A DNA stretch of 15,003 nucleotides from an uncultured Chloroflexota bacterium (GCA_903879975.1 CAIRNL010000276.1:1-15003); one strand, 5' to 3'. Shown: positions 5,405-12,733, counted from the stretch's first letter. The notes: generated by a model not told the origin, from the letters alone. Translations and numbers: made by a program.

Positions 5405-7117
5405 CTAGATCGGCATTGCCGTCGGTTCAACCGTCGCTGCAGACTCTATCTCGTCGACTGGCTGCTGTTTGCCATGTTCGTGGCGGCTTTCGGCGATCAG
5501 AATGGCCCGGTCGGCGCTCCAGAAGAAGTTCTCCTTGTCGATGATGGCGTCGAACCCCGCCCGTTCGAGCATACGCATCACTTTGGGATGGACGGCCGCC
5601 AGCATGAGCGTTTTGCCCTGGGCCGCCATGCGATCGTGCAGGTCATGCAGCGCCTCAATGCCAGAGAGGTCGATCAGCGGCACCGCGCGCATGGAGAGCA
5701 CCAGGAAATCCACGTCTTGCTCGTGGGCAAAGGCTTCGTTGAAGGTGTTCGTGGCTGCGAAGAAGAGTGGGCCGGTCAAATAAACGACGCGGATGTAACG
5801 GCAGTCGGTCTTGAGGTTCATGCCGCGTGCGCGCATGCGCTCGACGTCAACCGTGCGGATATCGACTTCAAGATTCGCCACCTGGTTGATGAAGACGCCG
5901 GCGGAGAGAACACCACCGATGATGATGGCCTGGGTCAGGTCGAGCGTGACCGTGGCCAGAAACGTGGCGAGAAACGTCAGGACGCCGGTCTTGAAACGAT
6001 GGGCAAACATGAAGCGGATGGATGACCACTCGTTCATGCGCAGTGCGGTCACCATGAGGACGCCGGCCAGCGCCGTCAACGGCACCAGGGCGATGATCGG
6101 TGCGGCCAGCAGGGCTGCGGCCAGCAGGGCCAGCGCGTGGATGATACTCACGAGCCGCGTCTGCCCGCCGGACTTGATGCCCACTGAGGAGCGGGCAATA
6201 GCTGCCGTGGCCGGGACGCCGCCAAAGAAGGGAATGATGATGTTACCGATCCCTTGCGCCACCAGCTCCTGGTTGGCTTGCAGGCGGATGCCGGTCATCT
6301 TCGATCCCACGGCGCCACACAGCAGCGACTCGACCGCACCCAATGCAGCCACCGACAGGGCAGGCAGCACCAGATCGGAGAGATGTTCGTGCGGGATAGC
6401 GCTGAAGGTCAGGCGCTGTTCGAGCAAAATAGTGCGCGGAATATCGCCGATATGCGCCACCGGCCACTGCGTGCCGACCGCGATCCCAGTGGCCACGAGA
6501 ATGCCAAGCAGCGAACCGGGCAGAAAGCGATTGAAGCGTCTTGGCCAGAAGAGCATGATGGCGACCACGACCAGACCGATCGCAACGGTTGGCCAGGCTG
6601 GGGCGAAGTCGCTGCGGAAGTAGCCGAAGAACTTGAATGCTGCGGACTCGGCGCCCTCACTCTGGATACCCAGGAAGTTGTCGATCTGGCCGACAAAGAT
6701 GATGAAGGCTATGCCGGATGTGAAGCCCGTGATCACCGACGAAGGAATGAAGGCGACAAAACGCCCCAGACGCAGCAGGCCGATACCCAGGATGATCACA
6801 CCGGCAATGAGGCCTGTCAGCCAAACGCCTTCCACACCGAGGCGCTGGGCGATGACGATGAGTACGGCACTCATCGCGCCCGTCGGGCCGGAGATCTGAT
6901 AGGGTGCGCCGGAGAGGGCGCCGATGATCAGCCCGCTCAAGATTGCGGTGACGAGCCCGGCCGCGGCCGTCGCACCGGACGCCACGCCGAAGGCCAGCGC
7001 CAGCGGCAGCGCCACCGCCGCCACCGTCAGCCCAGCCAGCAGATCCTGGCGGAACTTGCCCGATGAATAGCCGCTGAACTCACGCTGCCACAGTTGCAGC
7101 AGGCTCAATCGTCCCAT
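5405..7117 (-). CDS. SulP family anion transporter with C-terminal STAS domain
   Basis: A protein of 570 residues from the ATG at 7117. The membrane part (about 20-420) opens with the SulP pattern DLLAGLTVAAVALPLALAFG and QISGPTGAMS, and further helices include FIPSSVITGFTSGIAFII. The STAS domain (about 438-545) contains FLVLSMRAVPLIDLSGIEAL, with the conserved D-x-S-G turn near residue 485. SulP proteins carry sulfate, bicarbonate or other anions; the substrate here cannot be assigned. An upstream in-frame ATG at 7279 is rejected because it would lie before the promoter and read through a terminator hairpin. The ATG at 7117 is preceded by GAGGGAG about 10 bases upstream. The two-CBS protein upstream on the same strand may regulate it, which is inference from position only. 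The C-terminal 40 residues after STAS are charged. Confidence 0.92.
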   Translation of the reverse strand: MGRLSLLQLWQREFSGYSSGKFRQDLLAGLTVAAVALPLALAFGVASGATAAAGLVTAILSGLIIGALSGAPYQISGPTGAMSAVLIVIAQRLGVEGVWLTGLIAGVIILGIGLLRLGRFVAFIPSSVITGFTSGIAFIIFVGQIDNFLGIQSEGAESAAFKFFGYFRSDFAPAWPTVAIGLVVVAIMLFWPRRFNRFLPGSLLGILVATGIAVGTQWPVAHIGDIPRTILLEQRLTFSAIPHEHLSDLVLPALSVAALGAVESLLCGAVGSKMTGIRLQANQELVAQGIGNIIIPFFGGVPATAAIARSSVGIKSGGQTRLVSIIHALALLAAALLAAPIIALVPLTALAGVLMVTALRMNEWSSIRFMFAHRFKTGVLTFLATFLATVTLDLTQAIIIGGVLSAGVFINQVANLEVDIRTVDVERMRARGMNLKTDCRYIRVVYLTGPLFFAATNTFNEAFAHEQDVDFLVLSMRAVPLIDLSGIEALHDLHDRMAAQGKTLMLAAVHPKVMRMLERAGFDAIIDKENFFWSADRAILIAESRHEHGKQQPVDEIESAATVEPTAMPI

Positions 7118-7150
7118 ACTGTGCGCGCTCCCTCGTCGTTTCTGCCGATC

Positions 7151-7181
7151 AATAAAGAAAGGCCGGTCGGTGAGACCGGCC
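7151..7181 (-). terminator. Intrinsic terminator in the sulP leader
   Basis: On the minus strand GGCCGGTC and GACCGGCC (7161-7168 and 7174-7181) form a perfect 8-bp GC-rich stem with a 5-base loop, followed by TTTCTTTATT. It sits 33 bases before the sulP ATG but after the sulP promoter. It could end CBS-gene transcripts, act as an attenuator of sulP, or both. Confidence 0.75.
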
Positions 7182-7216
7182 CATCGCTTCAATCTGTGGA
7201 ATATTGCTCTGCCTTG

Positions 7217-7245
7217 GTTATACGCCCGGCGGCTTGCCTTGTCAA
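7217..7245 (-). promoter_or_regulatory. Promoter of sulP
   Basis: On the minus strand a perfect TTGACA (7240-7245) and TATAAC (7217-7222) are separated by 17 bases. It lies between the CBS gene stop (7289) and the leader terminator (7151-7181). No -10-like box is seen between that terminator and the sulP ATG at 7117, so transcription of sulP must pass the hairpin. Confidence 0.75.
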
Positions 7246-7288
7246 AGATGCCTGGCGGCAGTCTATCAAATCCCCCCAAGCGCCGAGA

Positions 7289-7699
7289 TCAGCGGGAGTT
7301 CGCCATATGATAGACGACGTCGGCTGCGGAGAGCACGGCTACCGGTTTGAGCCGCTCACCGTGCGGTTCCACCGCCACGACGCAATGGATGCGGCGATCG
7401 ACGAGCAACCCCATCACCTTGCTCATGGGGTCATCGAGCAGAACAGTGACAACCTCGGCACTCCTATAGTCGCACACCGGTTGCGTCGCCCAGTCGGGTC
7501 GTTCGTAGCACGCTCGCACCAGATCGGCGCGCGTGATGACGCCGGCCAGGTCGCCCGCTGCATCGACCACAATCAGCGCACCAATATTGTGCTGGCGCAT
7601 GGTGTCGGCGACCGCCATCAGGGATTCAGTTGCGTGACAAGTGATCACACCGAATCGTTTTGCCTCTCGCACAGCCATCTCTTTCATGCGCAGCACCAT
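7289..7699 (-). CDS. Protein with tandem CBS domains
   Basis: A protein of 136 residues made almost entirely of two CBS motifs, a Bateman module. CBS1 is about residues 7-64 (FGVITCHATESLMAVADTM, then GALIVVDAAGDLAGVITRADLV). CBS2 is about residues 80-133 (EVVTVLLDDPMSKVMGLLVDRR, then a degenerate HCVVAVEPHGERLKPVAVLSAADVV). Such stand-alone pairs bind adenine nucleotides or S-adenosyl compounds and act as energy or ligand sensors for transporters and enzymes. The gene precedes sulP on the same strand with 171 bases between, but sulP has its own promoter. The start is uncertain: ATGs at 7699 and 7687 are both possible, and neither has a strong ribosome binding site. It is divergent from the metal ABC operon. 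Confidence 0.85.
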   Translation of the reverse strand: MVLRMKEMAVREAKRFGVITCHATESLMAVADTMRQHNIGALIVVDAAGDLAGVITRADLVRACYERPDWATQPVCDYRSAEVVTVLLDDPMSKVMGLLVDRRIHCVVAVEPHGERLKPVAVLSAADVVYHMANSR

Positions 7700-7731
7700 C
7701 GTTTTGTGAAAGAATGCACGAATGTCATTTT

Positions 7732-7760
7732 ATTCTACGTCAAGTCGTGGCAGGCGACAA
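7732..7760 (-). promoter_or_regulatory. Candidate promoter of the CBS gene
   Basis: On the minus strand TTGTCG (7755-7760) and TAGAAT (7732-7737) are spaced by 17 bases, 32 bases upstream of the ATG at 7699. The divergent metal-operon promoter begins 16 bases away, so a regulator bound between them could affect both. Confidence 0.5.
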
Positions 7761-7775
7761 TCCCACGTTTGGCAT

Positions 7776-7803
7776 TTGACAGGATTCCATTCCCCAGTAT
7801 AAT
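7776..7803 (+). promoter_or_regulatory. Promoter of the metal ABC operon
   Basis: A perfect TTGACA (7776-7781) and a perfect TATAAT (7798-7803) are spaced by 16 bases, placing the transcript start near 7810. The leader to the first ATG at 7855 is about 45 bases and contains AGGAGAG (7845-7851) as ribosome binding site. Such a strong core promoter implies that control comes from a repressor. Confidence 0.8.
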
Positions 7804-7819
7804 TTTAGCCATTACTAAA
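7804..7819 (+). promoter_or_regulatory. Palindrome over the transcription start, candidate metal-repressor operator
   Basis: TTTAG (7804-7808) and CTAAA (7815-7819) form a perfect 5-bp inverted repeat around CCATTA, starting directly after the -10 box and covering the predicted transcript start. The 16-bp length and TTTAG/CTAAA arms match the geometry of DtxR/MntR-type boxes (idealised TTTAGGTTAACCTAAA; 10 of 16 positions agree). Its position would block RNA polymerase. Assignment to a regulator is inference. Confidence 0.45.
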
Positions 7820-7854
7820 TAATTGGTTTTTTACTCAAAATATCAGGAGAGACA

Positions 7855-8805
7855 ATGTCAAAATCTCCAACTAGACATATCAGTCCTATCTTACTGACGT
7901 TCGTGATCCTGGCTGGAATGGCGCTAGCCGGCTGTGGAGCGGGTACGGCGAGCGAGGACGGCCGGCTGCACGTTGTCGCGACGACCGGCCAGATCGGCGA
8001 TGCCGTCGCCCGCGTCGGTGGCGAGCATGTGCACGTCGACGTGCTGATGGGAGCGGGTGTTGACCCGCACCTCTACGTGGCTAGCGAGGGCGATGTCCGC
8101 CTTCTGCAGCAGGCAGACGTCCTCTTCTACAACGGGCTCTTCCTGGAAGCGCAGTTAGCCGATGTGTTGCGCCAGATCGGGGAGAGCAAGCCGAGCGTTG
8201 CGCTGGCAGAACGCATCGATTCGGCGCTGCTTTTGCCTTGGTCCGACGGCAGCGCCGAATCCGATCCGCACGTGTGGTTCGACGTGCAGCTGTGGAAGCA
8301 GGTAGTCGAAGCAGTGGGCGACACGCTGGCTGAAGTGGACGCAGCGCACGCGGACGCCTACCGTGCCAACGCGGCTACCTACCTGCGTGAACTGGATGAG
8401 TTGCACGCCTACGTGCAGGAGCGTGCTGCCGAGCTCCCAGTAGAGCGGCGCGTCCTGATCACGGCGCACGACGCGTTTCATTACTTTGGCCGGGCTTACG
8501 GCTTTGAGGTGCGCGGCTTGCAGGGGATCAGCACGGCGGCTGAAGCGGGGACTGCGGACGTACGAGCGCTGGCAGACTACATTGTACAGCGCCAGATCCC
8601 AGCGATCTTCATAGAGTCTTCGGTGCCGGTGCGCGCCGTCGAGGCAATTCAGGCTGCCGTAGCGGCTCGCGGCGCAGCCGTAGAGATCGGTGGCGAGCTC
8701 TACTCCGACGCGTTGGGTGATGCGGGGAGTGAGGGGGCAACCTACGCCGGCATGGTGAGACACAATATCGACACGATTGTCGATGCGTTGAAAGGAGAGG
8801 GGTAA
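7855..8805 (+). CDS. Metal ABC transporter substrate-binding lipoprotein (TroA/ZnuA family)
   Basis: A 316-residue cluster A-I solute-binding protein that captures a divalent metal outside the membrane and passes it to the permeases. A lipoprotein signal (hydrophobic 11-25, lipobox L-A-G-Cys27) attaches it to the membrane. The metal ligands by family position are His72 (GVDPHLY), His139 (DPHVWFD), His205 (ITAHDAFHYF) and Asp285 (LYSDALG). The His/His/His/Asp set with the loop LQGISTAAEAGT is the TroA type (manganese and zinc) rather than the His/His/Glu/Asp set of PsaA-type manganese proteins. No long His/Asp-rich loop of ZnuA type is present. So manganese, zinc or iron are all possible, with TroA-like Mn/Zn favoured. 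First gene of a four-gene operon; the stop is 2 bases before the ATPase start. Confidence 0.92.
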   Translation: MSKSPTRHISPILLTFVILAGMALAGCGAGTASEDGRLHVVATTGQIGDAVARVGGEHVHVDVLMGAGVDPHLYVASEGDVRLLQQADVLFYNGLFLEAQLADVLRQIGESKPSVALAERIDSALLLPWSDGSAESDPHVWFDVQLWKQVVEAVGDTLAEVDAAHADAYRANAATYLRELDELHAYVQERAAELPVERRVLITAHDAFHYFGRAYGFEVRGLQGISTAAEAGTADVRALADYIVQRQIPAIFIESSVPVRAVEAIQAAVAARGAAVEIGGELYSDALGDAGSEGATYAGMVRHNIDTIVDALKGEG

Positions 8806-8807
8806 GG

Positions 8808-9626
8808 ATGACAAGCCGCAAGCAAGGAGCCATCACTGCCCGTGCCGTTGAGGTCATGGACATGACCGTGGCCTACGGCGACAGGCCCGTTTTATGGGAT
8901 GTCGATGTGAGCGTGCCTCACGGCACGCTGATGGCCATCGTCGGGCCGAATGGGGCGGGGAAGACGACCCTGATCAAGGCGGTGCTGGGTCTGGTACGAA
9001 CTGCGGGAGGCCAAGTTTTGATCGACGGCCGGCCCTACGCGGCGCAACGCCAACGGGTCGGTTACGTGCCACAGCGTGGAAGCGTCGACTGGGACTTTCC
9101 TACGAGTGTGCTCGACGTCGTGACCATGGGGCGCTACGGCAAGTTGGGCTGGTTTCGCCGGCCCGGCAAACACGAGCATGCGCTCGCTCTGGAGGCGCTG
9201 GCGCAGGTTGGTATGGAGCCCTACGCCCATCGGCAGATCAGCCAGCTTTCAGGCGGACAACAGCAGCGCGTCTTTCTGGCCCGTGCGCTGGTGCAGGACG
9301 CCGACGTCTACTTCATGGATGAGCCGTTTCAGGGGGTCGACGCCACCACAGAGCGTGCCATCGTCGATCTTTTGAAGCAGCTGCGCAGTGCAGGCAAGAC
9401 CGTCGCTGTAGTCCATCACGACCTGCAGACGGTGCCGGAATATTTCGACTGGGTTACGCTGCTCAACGTGCGTTGCGTGGCGAGCGGCCCGGTGGCGGAG
9501 GTGTTCACGGACGAGAATCTGCGCACAACCTATGGTGGGCGTATTGCCTTTGTCGGCAGTGAGCGGAGCAAGCCGGATACGCCAGGTAGCCTGTACGGCA
9601 CGGCTGCGTCGGTTCCTGGAGTCTGA
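8808..9626 (+). CDS. Metal ABC transporter ATP-binding protein
   Basis: A 272-residue ABC ATPase that powers the metal uptake system. Walker A is GPNGAGKT (46-53), the Q-loop is Gln89 (YVPQRGSVDWDFP), the signature is LSGGQ (147-151), Walker B is DVYFMDEP (166-173) and the H-loop His204 is in VVHHDL. The segment PQRGSVDWDFPTSVLDVVTMGRYG is characteristic of the manganese/zinc/iron (MntB, ZnuC, TroB) subfamily. The start at 8808 lies 2 bases after the stop of the binding protein, with GGAGAGGGG just upstream. A later ATG at 8856 is less likely because the binding site upstream of 8808 is good. The permease gene follows after 2 bases. Confidence 0.93.
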   Translation: MTSRKQGAITARAVEVMDMTVAYGDRPVLWDVDVSVPHGTLMAIVGPNGAGKTTLIKAVLGLVRTAGGQVLIDGRPYAAQRQRVGYVPQRGSVDWDFPTSVLDVVTMGRYGKLGWFRRPGKHEHALALEALAQVGMEPYAHRQISQLSGGQQQRVFLARALVQDADVYFMDEPFQGVDATTERAIVDLLKQLRSAGKTVAVVHHDLQTVPEYFDWVTLLNVRCVASGPVAEVFTDENLRTTYGGRIAFVGSERSKPDTPGSLYGTAASVPGV

Positions 9627-9628
9627 CC

Positions 9629-10534
9629 ATGGAAATACCTCAGGGACTCATCGATCTTGTTTCCGACTATACGCTGCGCACGGTCGCCAGCGGGACAGCC
9701 ATCCTGGGGCTGGTCAGCGGCACGCTGGGAGCATTTGCCTTGCTGCGGCGCCAGAGTCTCTTTGGTGATGCGATCTCGCACGCGGCGCTGCCCGGCATCG
9801 TGCTGGTCTTCATGGTCACGGGGATCAAGGGACCGCTGGTGCTGATGGGCGGTGCTGCGCTGGCCGGCATCGCCGGGATGCTGCTCGTCCTTGCCCTGGT
9901 TCGGTTGACGCGCCTCAAGCAGGACAGTGCGCTGGGCATCATCCTGTCGACTTTTTTCGGTTTTGGCCTGATGCTCCTGACATTCTTGCAGCGCAACCCC
10001 GATGCGCGGCAGGCAGGGCTCAGCAACTATCTTTTGGGGCAGGCAGCGACACTGCTCGAGCGCGATGTGATCGGCATCGGCCTCTTCGGCGCAGCCGCGC
10101 TGGGATTGACACTGTTGTTTTGGAAAGAATTCAAACTGCTCAGTTTCGATCGGGATTATGGCGCCAGCCTGGGCTTCCCCATGCAGGCGCTGGAGATTCT
10201 GATTACGCTGCTCTTGGTCGCTGCGATTGTGATCGGGTTGCAGGCGGTCGGCGTCATTCTGATGAGCGCCATGCTGGTGGCGCCGGCGGCGGCAGCCCGC
10301 CAGTGGACGGACCGGCTGGGCACCATGGTGGTGGTATCGGCGCTCTTTGGGGCGACGGCCGGCGTGGCCGGCACAGCCCTGAGCAGCCTAGGCGTCGGGA
10401 TAGCGACCGGTCCACTGATCGTGTTGTGCATCAGTCTCATTGCGCTGCTGTCACTCCTGCTGGCGCCGCACCGTGGCATCGTGTGGCGCCAGCTGCGGCA
10501 GCGGCGCCATGCCACGGCGCTGAAGCCGGCCTGA
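9629..10534 (+). CDS. Metal ABC transporter permease, ABC-3 family (first)
   Basis: A 301-residue integral membrane protein with about eight hydrophobic helices. The motif GDAISHAALPGIVL (47-60) is the hallmark of ABC-3 permeases (ZnuB, TroC/D, MntB). Later segments FKLLSFDRDYGASLGFP (coupling loop to the ATPase) and VGVILMSAMLVAPAAAARQ also fit the family. It ends shortly after its last helix with a basic tail (HRGIVWRQLRQRRH), the usual length, unlike the second permease. The ATG at 9629 is 2 bases past the ATPase stop with CTGGAG upstream. It forms a heterodimer with the next gene product, judging from the pair of permeases in one operon. Confidence 0.93.
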   Translation: MEIPQGLIDLVSDYTLRTVASGTAILGLVSGTLGAFALLRRQSLFGDAISHAALPGIVLVFMVTGIKGPLVLMGGAALAGIAGMLLVLALVRLTRLKQDSALGIILSTFFGFGLMLLTFLQRNPDARQAGLSNYLLGQAATLLERDVIGIGLFGAAALGLTLLFWKEFKLLSFDRDYGASLGFPMQALEILITLLLVAAIVIGLQAVGVILMSAMLVAPAAAARQWTDRLGTMVVVSALFGATAGVAGTALSSLGVGIATGPLIVLCISLIALLSLLLAPHRGIVWRQLRQRRHATALKPA

Positions 10535-10544
10535 GGGGGGCAGA

Positions 10545-11648
10545 ATGGATGCTTCGGTTGAGATTCAATGGATCGCGGTGACGGCGGCGGTGGCCTGTGC
10601 ACTCGTCGGTGTCTTCCTGGTGCTGCGCAGCATGGCCATGATGGCGGACGCGATCAGCCATACCGTGTTGCTGGGCATCGTGCTGCTCTTTTTTGTGGTC
10701 ATGGACCTGCAATCGCCCTGGCTGCTGATTGGCGCAGCGGCGATGGGGTTGATCACGGTCAGCCTGGTGGAAGCACTCAACCGCACGCAGTTGGTGAAAC
10801 AGGATGCTGCGATCGCCCTTGTTTTTCCGGCGCTCTTCAGCCTGGCCGTCCTCTTGATCTCGCGCTTTGCGCGCGGCGCGCATCTCGACACCGACGTGGT
10901 CATTCTCGGCGAATTGGCGCTGGCACCCTTCGACCGAATGACCCTTGGAGGCCTGGACCTGCCCCGCTCCCTGGTGACGCTCCTCGTCGTCTTGATCCTC
11001 AACGTCACCTTCATCGTTCTGTTCTACAAGGAGCTGAAGCTCTCCACCTTTGACCCGGCACTGGCTGCGGCGCTTGGTTTCTCACCGGCGTTGCTGCATT
11101 ACGGGCTGATGGCGTTGGTCTCTGTGACGGCCGTAGGTGCCTTTGACGCGGTCGGTGCGGTTCTGGTAGTGGCACTGATCGTGACGCCAGCTGCGGCGGC
11201 GTATCTACTCACCGACGACCTGCGCAGGATGCTTCTGATCAGCGCGCTCATCGGCGCAGGCAGCGCGCTGGCGGGCTACTGGCTGGCGAGGCTGCTCGAC
11301 GCCAATATTGCCGGTTCCATGGCAACAATGACAGGGGTTGTTTTCATGGTCGTGCTGATCCTGGCGCCGCAGCGCGGTCTGCTGGCGACGGCACGGCGGC
11401 ACAAACGCCAACGATGGGAGTTCGCCCAGGCTATGCTGGCGATCCACTTGCTCCACCACGAAAGCACACCGCAGGCAACGCAGGCGAATCGGGCCGACCA
11501 GTTGCAGGAGCATCTGCGCTGGCAGCCGTCCTTCGCTGCGCGCGTCGTGCACAGTGCCGAACGCAACGGGATCCTTTACTCGGAGAGTGGCCTGTTGAAG
11601 CTGACCGAGCGCGGGCGCAGCCTGGCCGAGTCCGCCATGGTGCGGTAG
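10545..11648 (+). CDS. Metal ABC transporter permease fused to a DtxR-like winged-helix domain
   Basis: A protein of 367 residues. Residues 1-285 are an ABC-3 permease: MADAISHTVLLGIVL (33-47), the coupling loop FYKELKLSTFDPALAAALGF and VGAVLVVALIVTPAAAA, with about eight helices. Residues about 288-364 are soluble and read as a winged helix: helix one FAQAMLAIHLLHHE, helix two RADQLQEHLRW, recognition helix PSFAARVVHSAERNGIL, and wing ILYSESGLLKLTERGRSLA. The end LTERGRSLA is the same turn that closes the wing of DtxR/MntR DNA-binding domains. The metal-binding and dimerisation domain of DtxR is absent. Permeases with such a tail exist in other phyla; the chlamydial YtgC-YtgR chain is the studied case, where the repressor part is released by cleavage. 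Whether this tail binds DNA is inference. AGGGGGG lies upstream of the ATG, 10 bases after the previous stop. Confidence 0.9.
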   Translation: MDASVEIQWIAVTAAVACALVGVFLVLRSMAMMADAISHTVLLGIVLLFFVVMDLQSPWLLIGAAAMGLITVSLVEALNRTQLVKQDAAIALVFPALFSLAVLLISRFARGAHLDTDVVILGELALAPFDRMTLGGLDLPRSLVTLLVVLILNVTFIVLFYKELKLSTFDPALAAALGFSPALLHYGLMALVSVTAVGAFDAVGAVLVVALIVTPAAAAYLLTDDLRRMLLISALIGAGSALAGYWLARLLDANIAGSMATMTGVVFMVVLILAPQRGLLATARRHKRQRWEFAQAMLAIHLLHHESTPQATQANRADQLQEHLRWQPSFAARVVHSAERNGILYSESGLLKLTERGRSLAESAMVR

Positions 11649-11667
11649 AGTAGAGACGAATCCGTTT

Positions 11668-11696
11668 TTGACAAATTGTGCGATCCCCGGTATGCC
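11668..11696 (+). promoter_or_regulatory. Weak candidate promoter of the GerW/Vps62 cluster
   Basis: A perfect TTGACA (11668-11673) is followed 17 bases later by TATGCC (11691-11696), which matches only 3/6 of the -10 consensus. It lies just after the second permease stop (11648) with no terminator visible between, so the cluster may also be read from the metal operon. If this promoter is real, translation of the first gene must start downstream of the ATG at 11692. Confidence 0.3.
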
Positions 11697-11973
11697 TAGA
11701 TCATGCAATGCTTCTCCATACGGTGCCAGCGGGGGGGCACCGCGCAGCGCCGGCTTCTATACCCTCACAGGCGAGGTACTGACTGTGGAATTGCGCTGGC
11801 CGGGCGGGTTCTTCGTATGGAACACGCCCATCGCCGTGCGCGTACAGCGCCGCGGACACACCGCCGTGCAGCGCGTGTACGACATGACGCGCTTAGCCCA
11901 GCTGGCCTTTGTCCTCCTGGCTGTGATTCTGGTGCTGGTCATGCGCCAGGAAAGGAAACAACCGTCAGCATGA
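11692..11973 (+). CDS. Small single-pass membrane protein, unknown function
   Basis: A protein of 93 residues if it starts at the ATG at 11692. The first 30 residues are low in information. The conserved-looking part begins at LTGEVLTVELRWPGGFFVWNTP, a small strand-rich segment. It is followed by a basic stretch (VRVQRRGHTAVQRVYD) and one transmembrane helix (LAQLAFVLLAVILVLVM, about 68-84) with a short charged tail. A GTG at 11785, with GAGG 8 bases before it, would give a 62-residue protein starting in the conserved part and is a credible alternative start. The stop overlaps the GerW-like start in ATGA, so it is translated with the next gene. I do not recognise a family; a membrane partner for the GerW-like protein is a guess from position. 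Confidence 0.55.
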   Translation: MPRSCNASPYGASGGAPRSAGFYTLTGEVLTVELRWPGGFFVWNTPIAVRVQRRGHTAVQRVYDMTRLAQLAFVLLAVILVLVMRQERKQPSA

Positions 11974-12245
11974 GTGAACCCAACAACAGCAGTTCTCTGT
12001 TTAGCGTACCCGTCCGATCGGTCGACGCGGCCAGCCGGCTCATCGGCCGCCTCTTCGACGTCGCGCGTGCGGACGCGGTCTACAGCAAGCCGCAGACGCA
12101 GGGAGAGACCACCGTCATCGTCGCCTCCGAAGTAACGGTGGGCATGGGCGTCGGCTTTGGGGGCGGCGAGGGCAACCGCGCGGACGAAAACAGCGGCGGC
12201 AACACCTCCCCCGAAGAACTGATGCGCTGCCTGCACCTGCCATGA
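11970..12245 (+). CDS. Short GerW/YtfJ-like protein
   Basis: A protein of 91 residues resembling the N-terminal two thirds of the GerW (YtfJ) family: LIGRLFDVARADAVYSKPQTQGETTVIVASEVTVGMGVGFGGGEG (positions 24-68) follows the family pattern of a helix, A-x-A-V-Y-x-x-P, T-T-V-I-x-A and a glycine-rich G-x-G-x-G-G-G run. B. subtilis YtfJ is about 150 residues and continues after the glycine run with strands rich in valine and proline. Here the protein ends after GGNTSPEELMRCLHLP, and neither other frame restores that part. In Bacillus the family is linked to spore germination, but homologues are common in organisms without spores, so no sporulation role is implied. Both ends overlap neighbours by four bases (ATGA), which fixes the start and shows tight coupling. 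Confidence 0.7.
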   Translation: MSEPNNSSSLFSVPVRSVDAASRLIGRLFDVARADAVYSKPQTQGETTVIVASEVTVGMGVGFGGGEGNRADENSGGNTSPEELMRCLHLP

Positions 12246-12733
12246 AAGAAGCACCTGTCCCGCAGCAGATCCCGCTACCCGCCTTCATCAAGCGCAGCCA
12301 CAACCGGTTTCGCTGGTCGTTGGGCATCACTGTCTTCGTTCTGCTCGGGCAGGTCGTATTCTTTGTGGGCGTGGCAGCCTACAACCTCAGCCTGATCGAC
12401 TGGAGCGGCGATCGCGCCGTGGCGCTTGCTTCGCCGGAGACTGCGATTCTCTTTGAACAGGCGATTGTGTTGTTGCCCTTTGCGGGACTGGGATTCATCA
12501 GCATCATCGCCTGTCTGTTGCGGCCACGGCTCGGCTGGCACATGGCGATGCTGGCACAGTCCGGCATCCTGCTGATTGCGCTGCAGGTCTACCTTTCCGA
12601 CCGCAACAATGTGCTCACACAGCGCCCGCTGCTCTATCTGTACATGCTGGGCGCCATCCTGATTGTAGTCTTCATGAATTCACCTGAAGGCCGGCTTCTG
12701 TTAGGTCAGCGCCGGCGGAAACACAACACCTGA
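12242..12733 (+). CDS. Four-helix membrane protein, unknown function
   Basis: A protein of 163 residues with four predicted transmembrane helices at about 26-48, 71-93, 99-118 and 129-146. Both ends are cytoplasmic if the basic N-terminus (KRSHNRFRW) and the basic C-terminus (GQRRRKHNT) follow the positive-inside rule. No catalytic motif, metal site or known family signature is visible. The start overlaps the GerW-like stop in ATGA, and the stop is one base before the Vps62-like start, so expression is locked to its neighbours. It probably works in the membrane with the other cluster products, which is inference from gene order. Confidence 0.75.
   Translation: MKEAPVPQQIPLPAFIKRSHNRFRWSLGITVFVLLGQVVFFVGVAAYNLSLIDWSGDRAVALASPETAILFEQAIVLLPFAGLGFISIIACLLRPRLGWHMAMLAQSGILLIALQVYLSDRNNVLTQRPLLYLYMLGAILIVVFMNSPEGRLLLGQRRRKHNT

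Noticed and set aside
6254..7066. Plus-strand open frame of 270 codons opposite sulP
   Set aside because: It is an antisense frame rich in Asp, Gln and Arg, produced by the hydrophobic codons of the transporter on the other strand.
7118..7279. Upstream extension of SulP by 54 residues from the ATG at 7279
   Set aside because: It would begin before the sulP promoter and be translated through an intrinsic terminator; the added residues are polar and unlike a SulP N-terminus.
12150..12245. Frameshift explanation for the short GerW-like protein
   Set aside because: Neither other frame continues the family pattern after the glycine-rich run, and the stop makes a clean ATGA overlap with the next gene.
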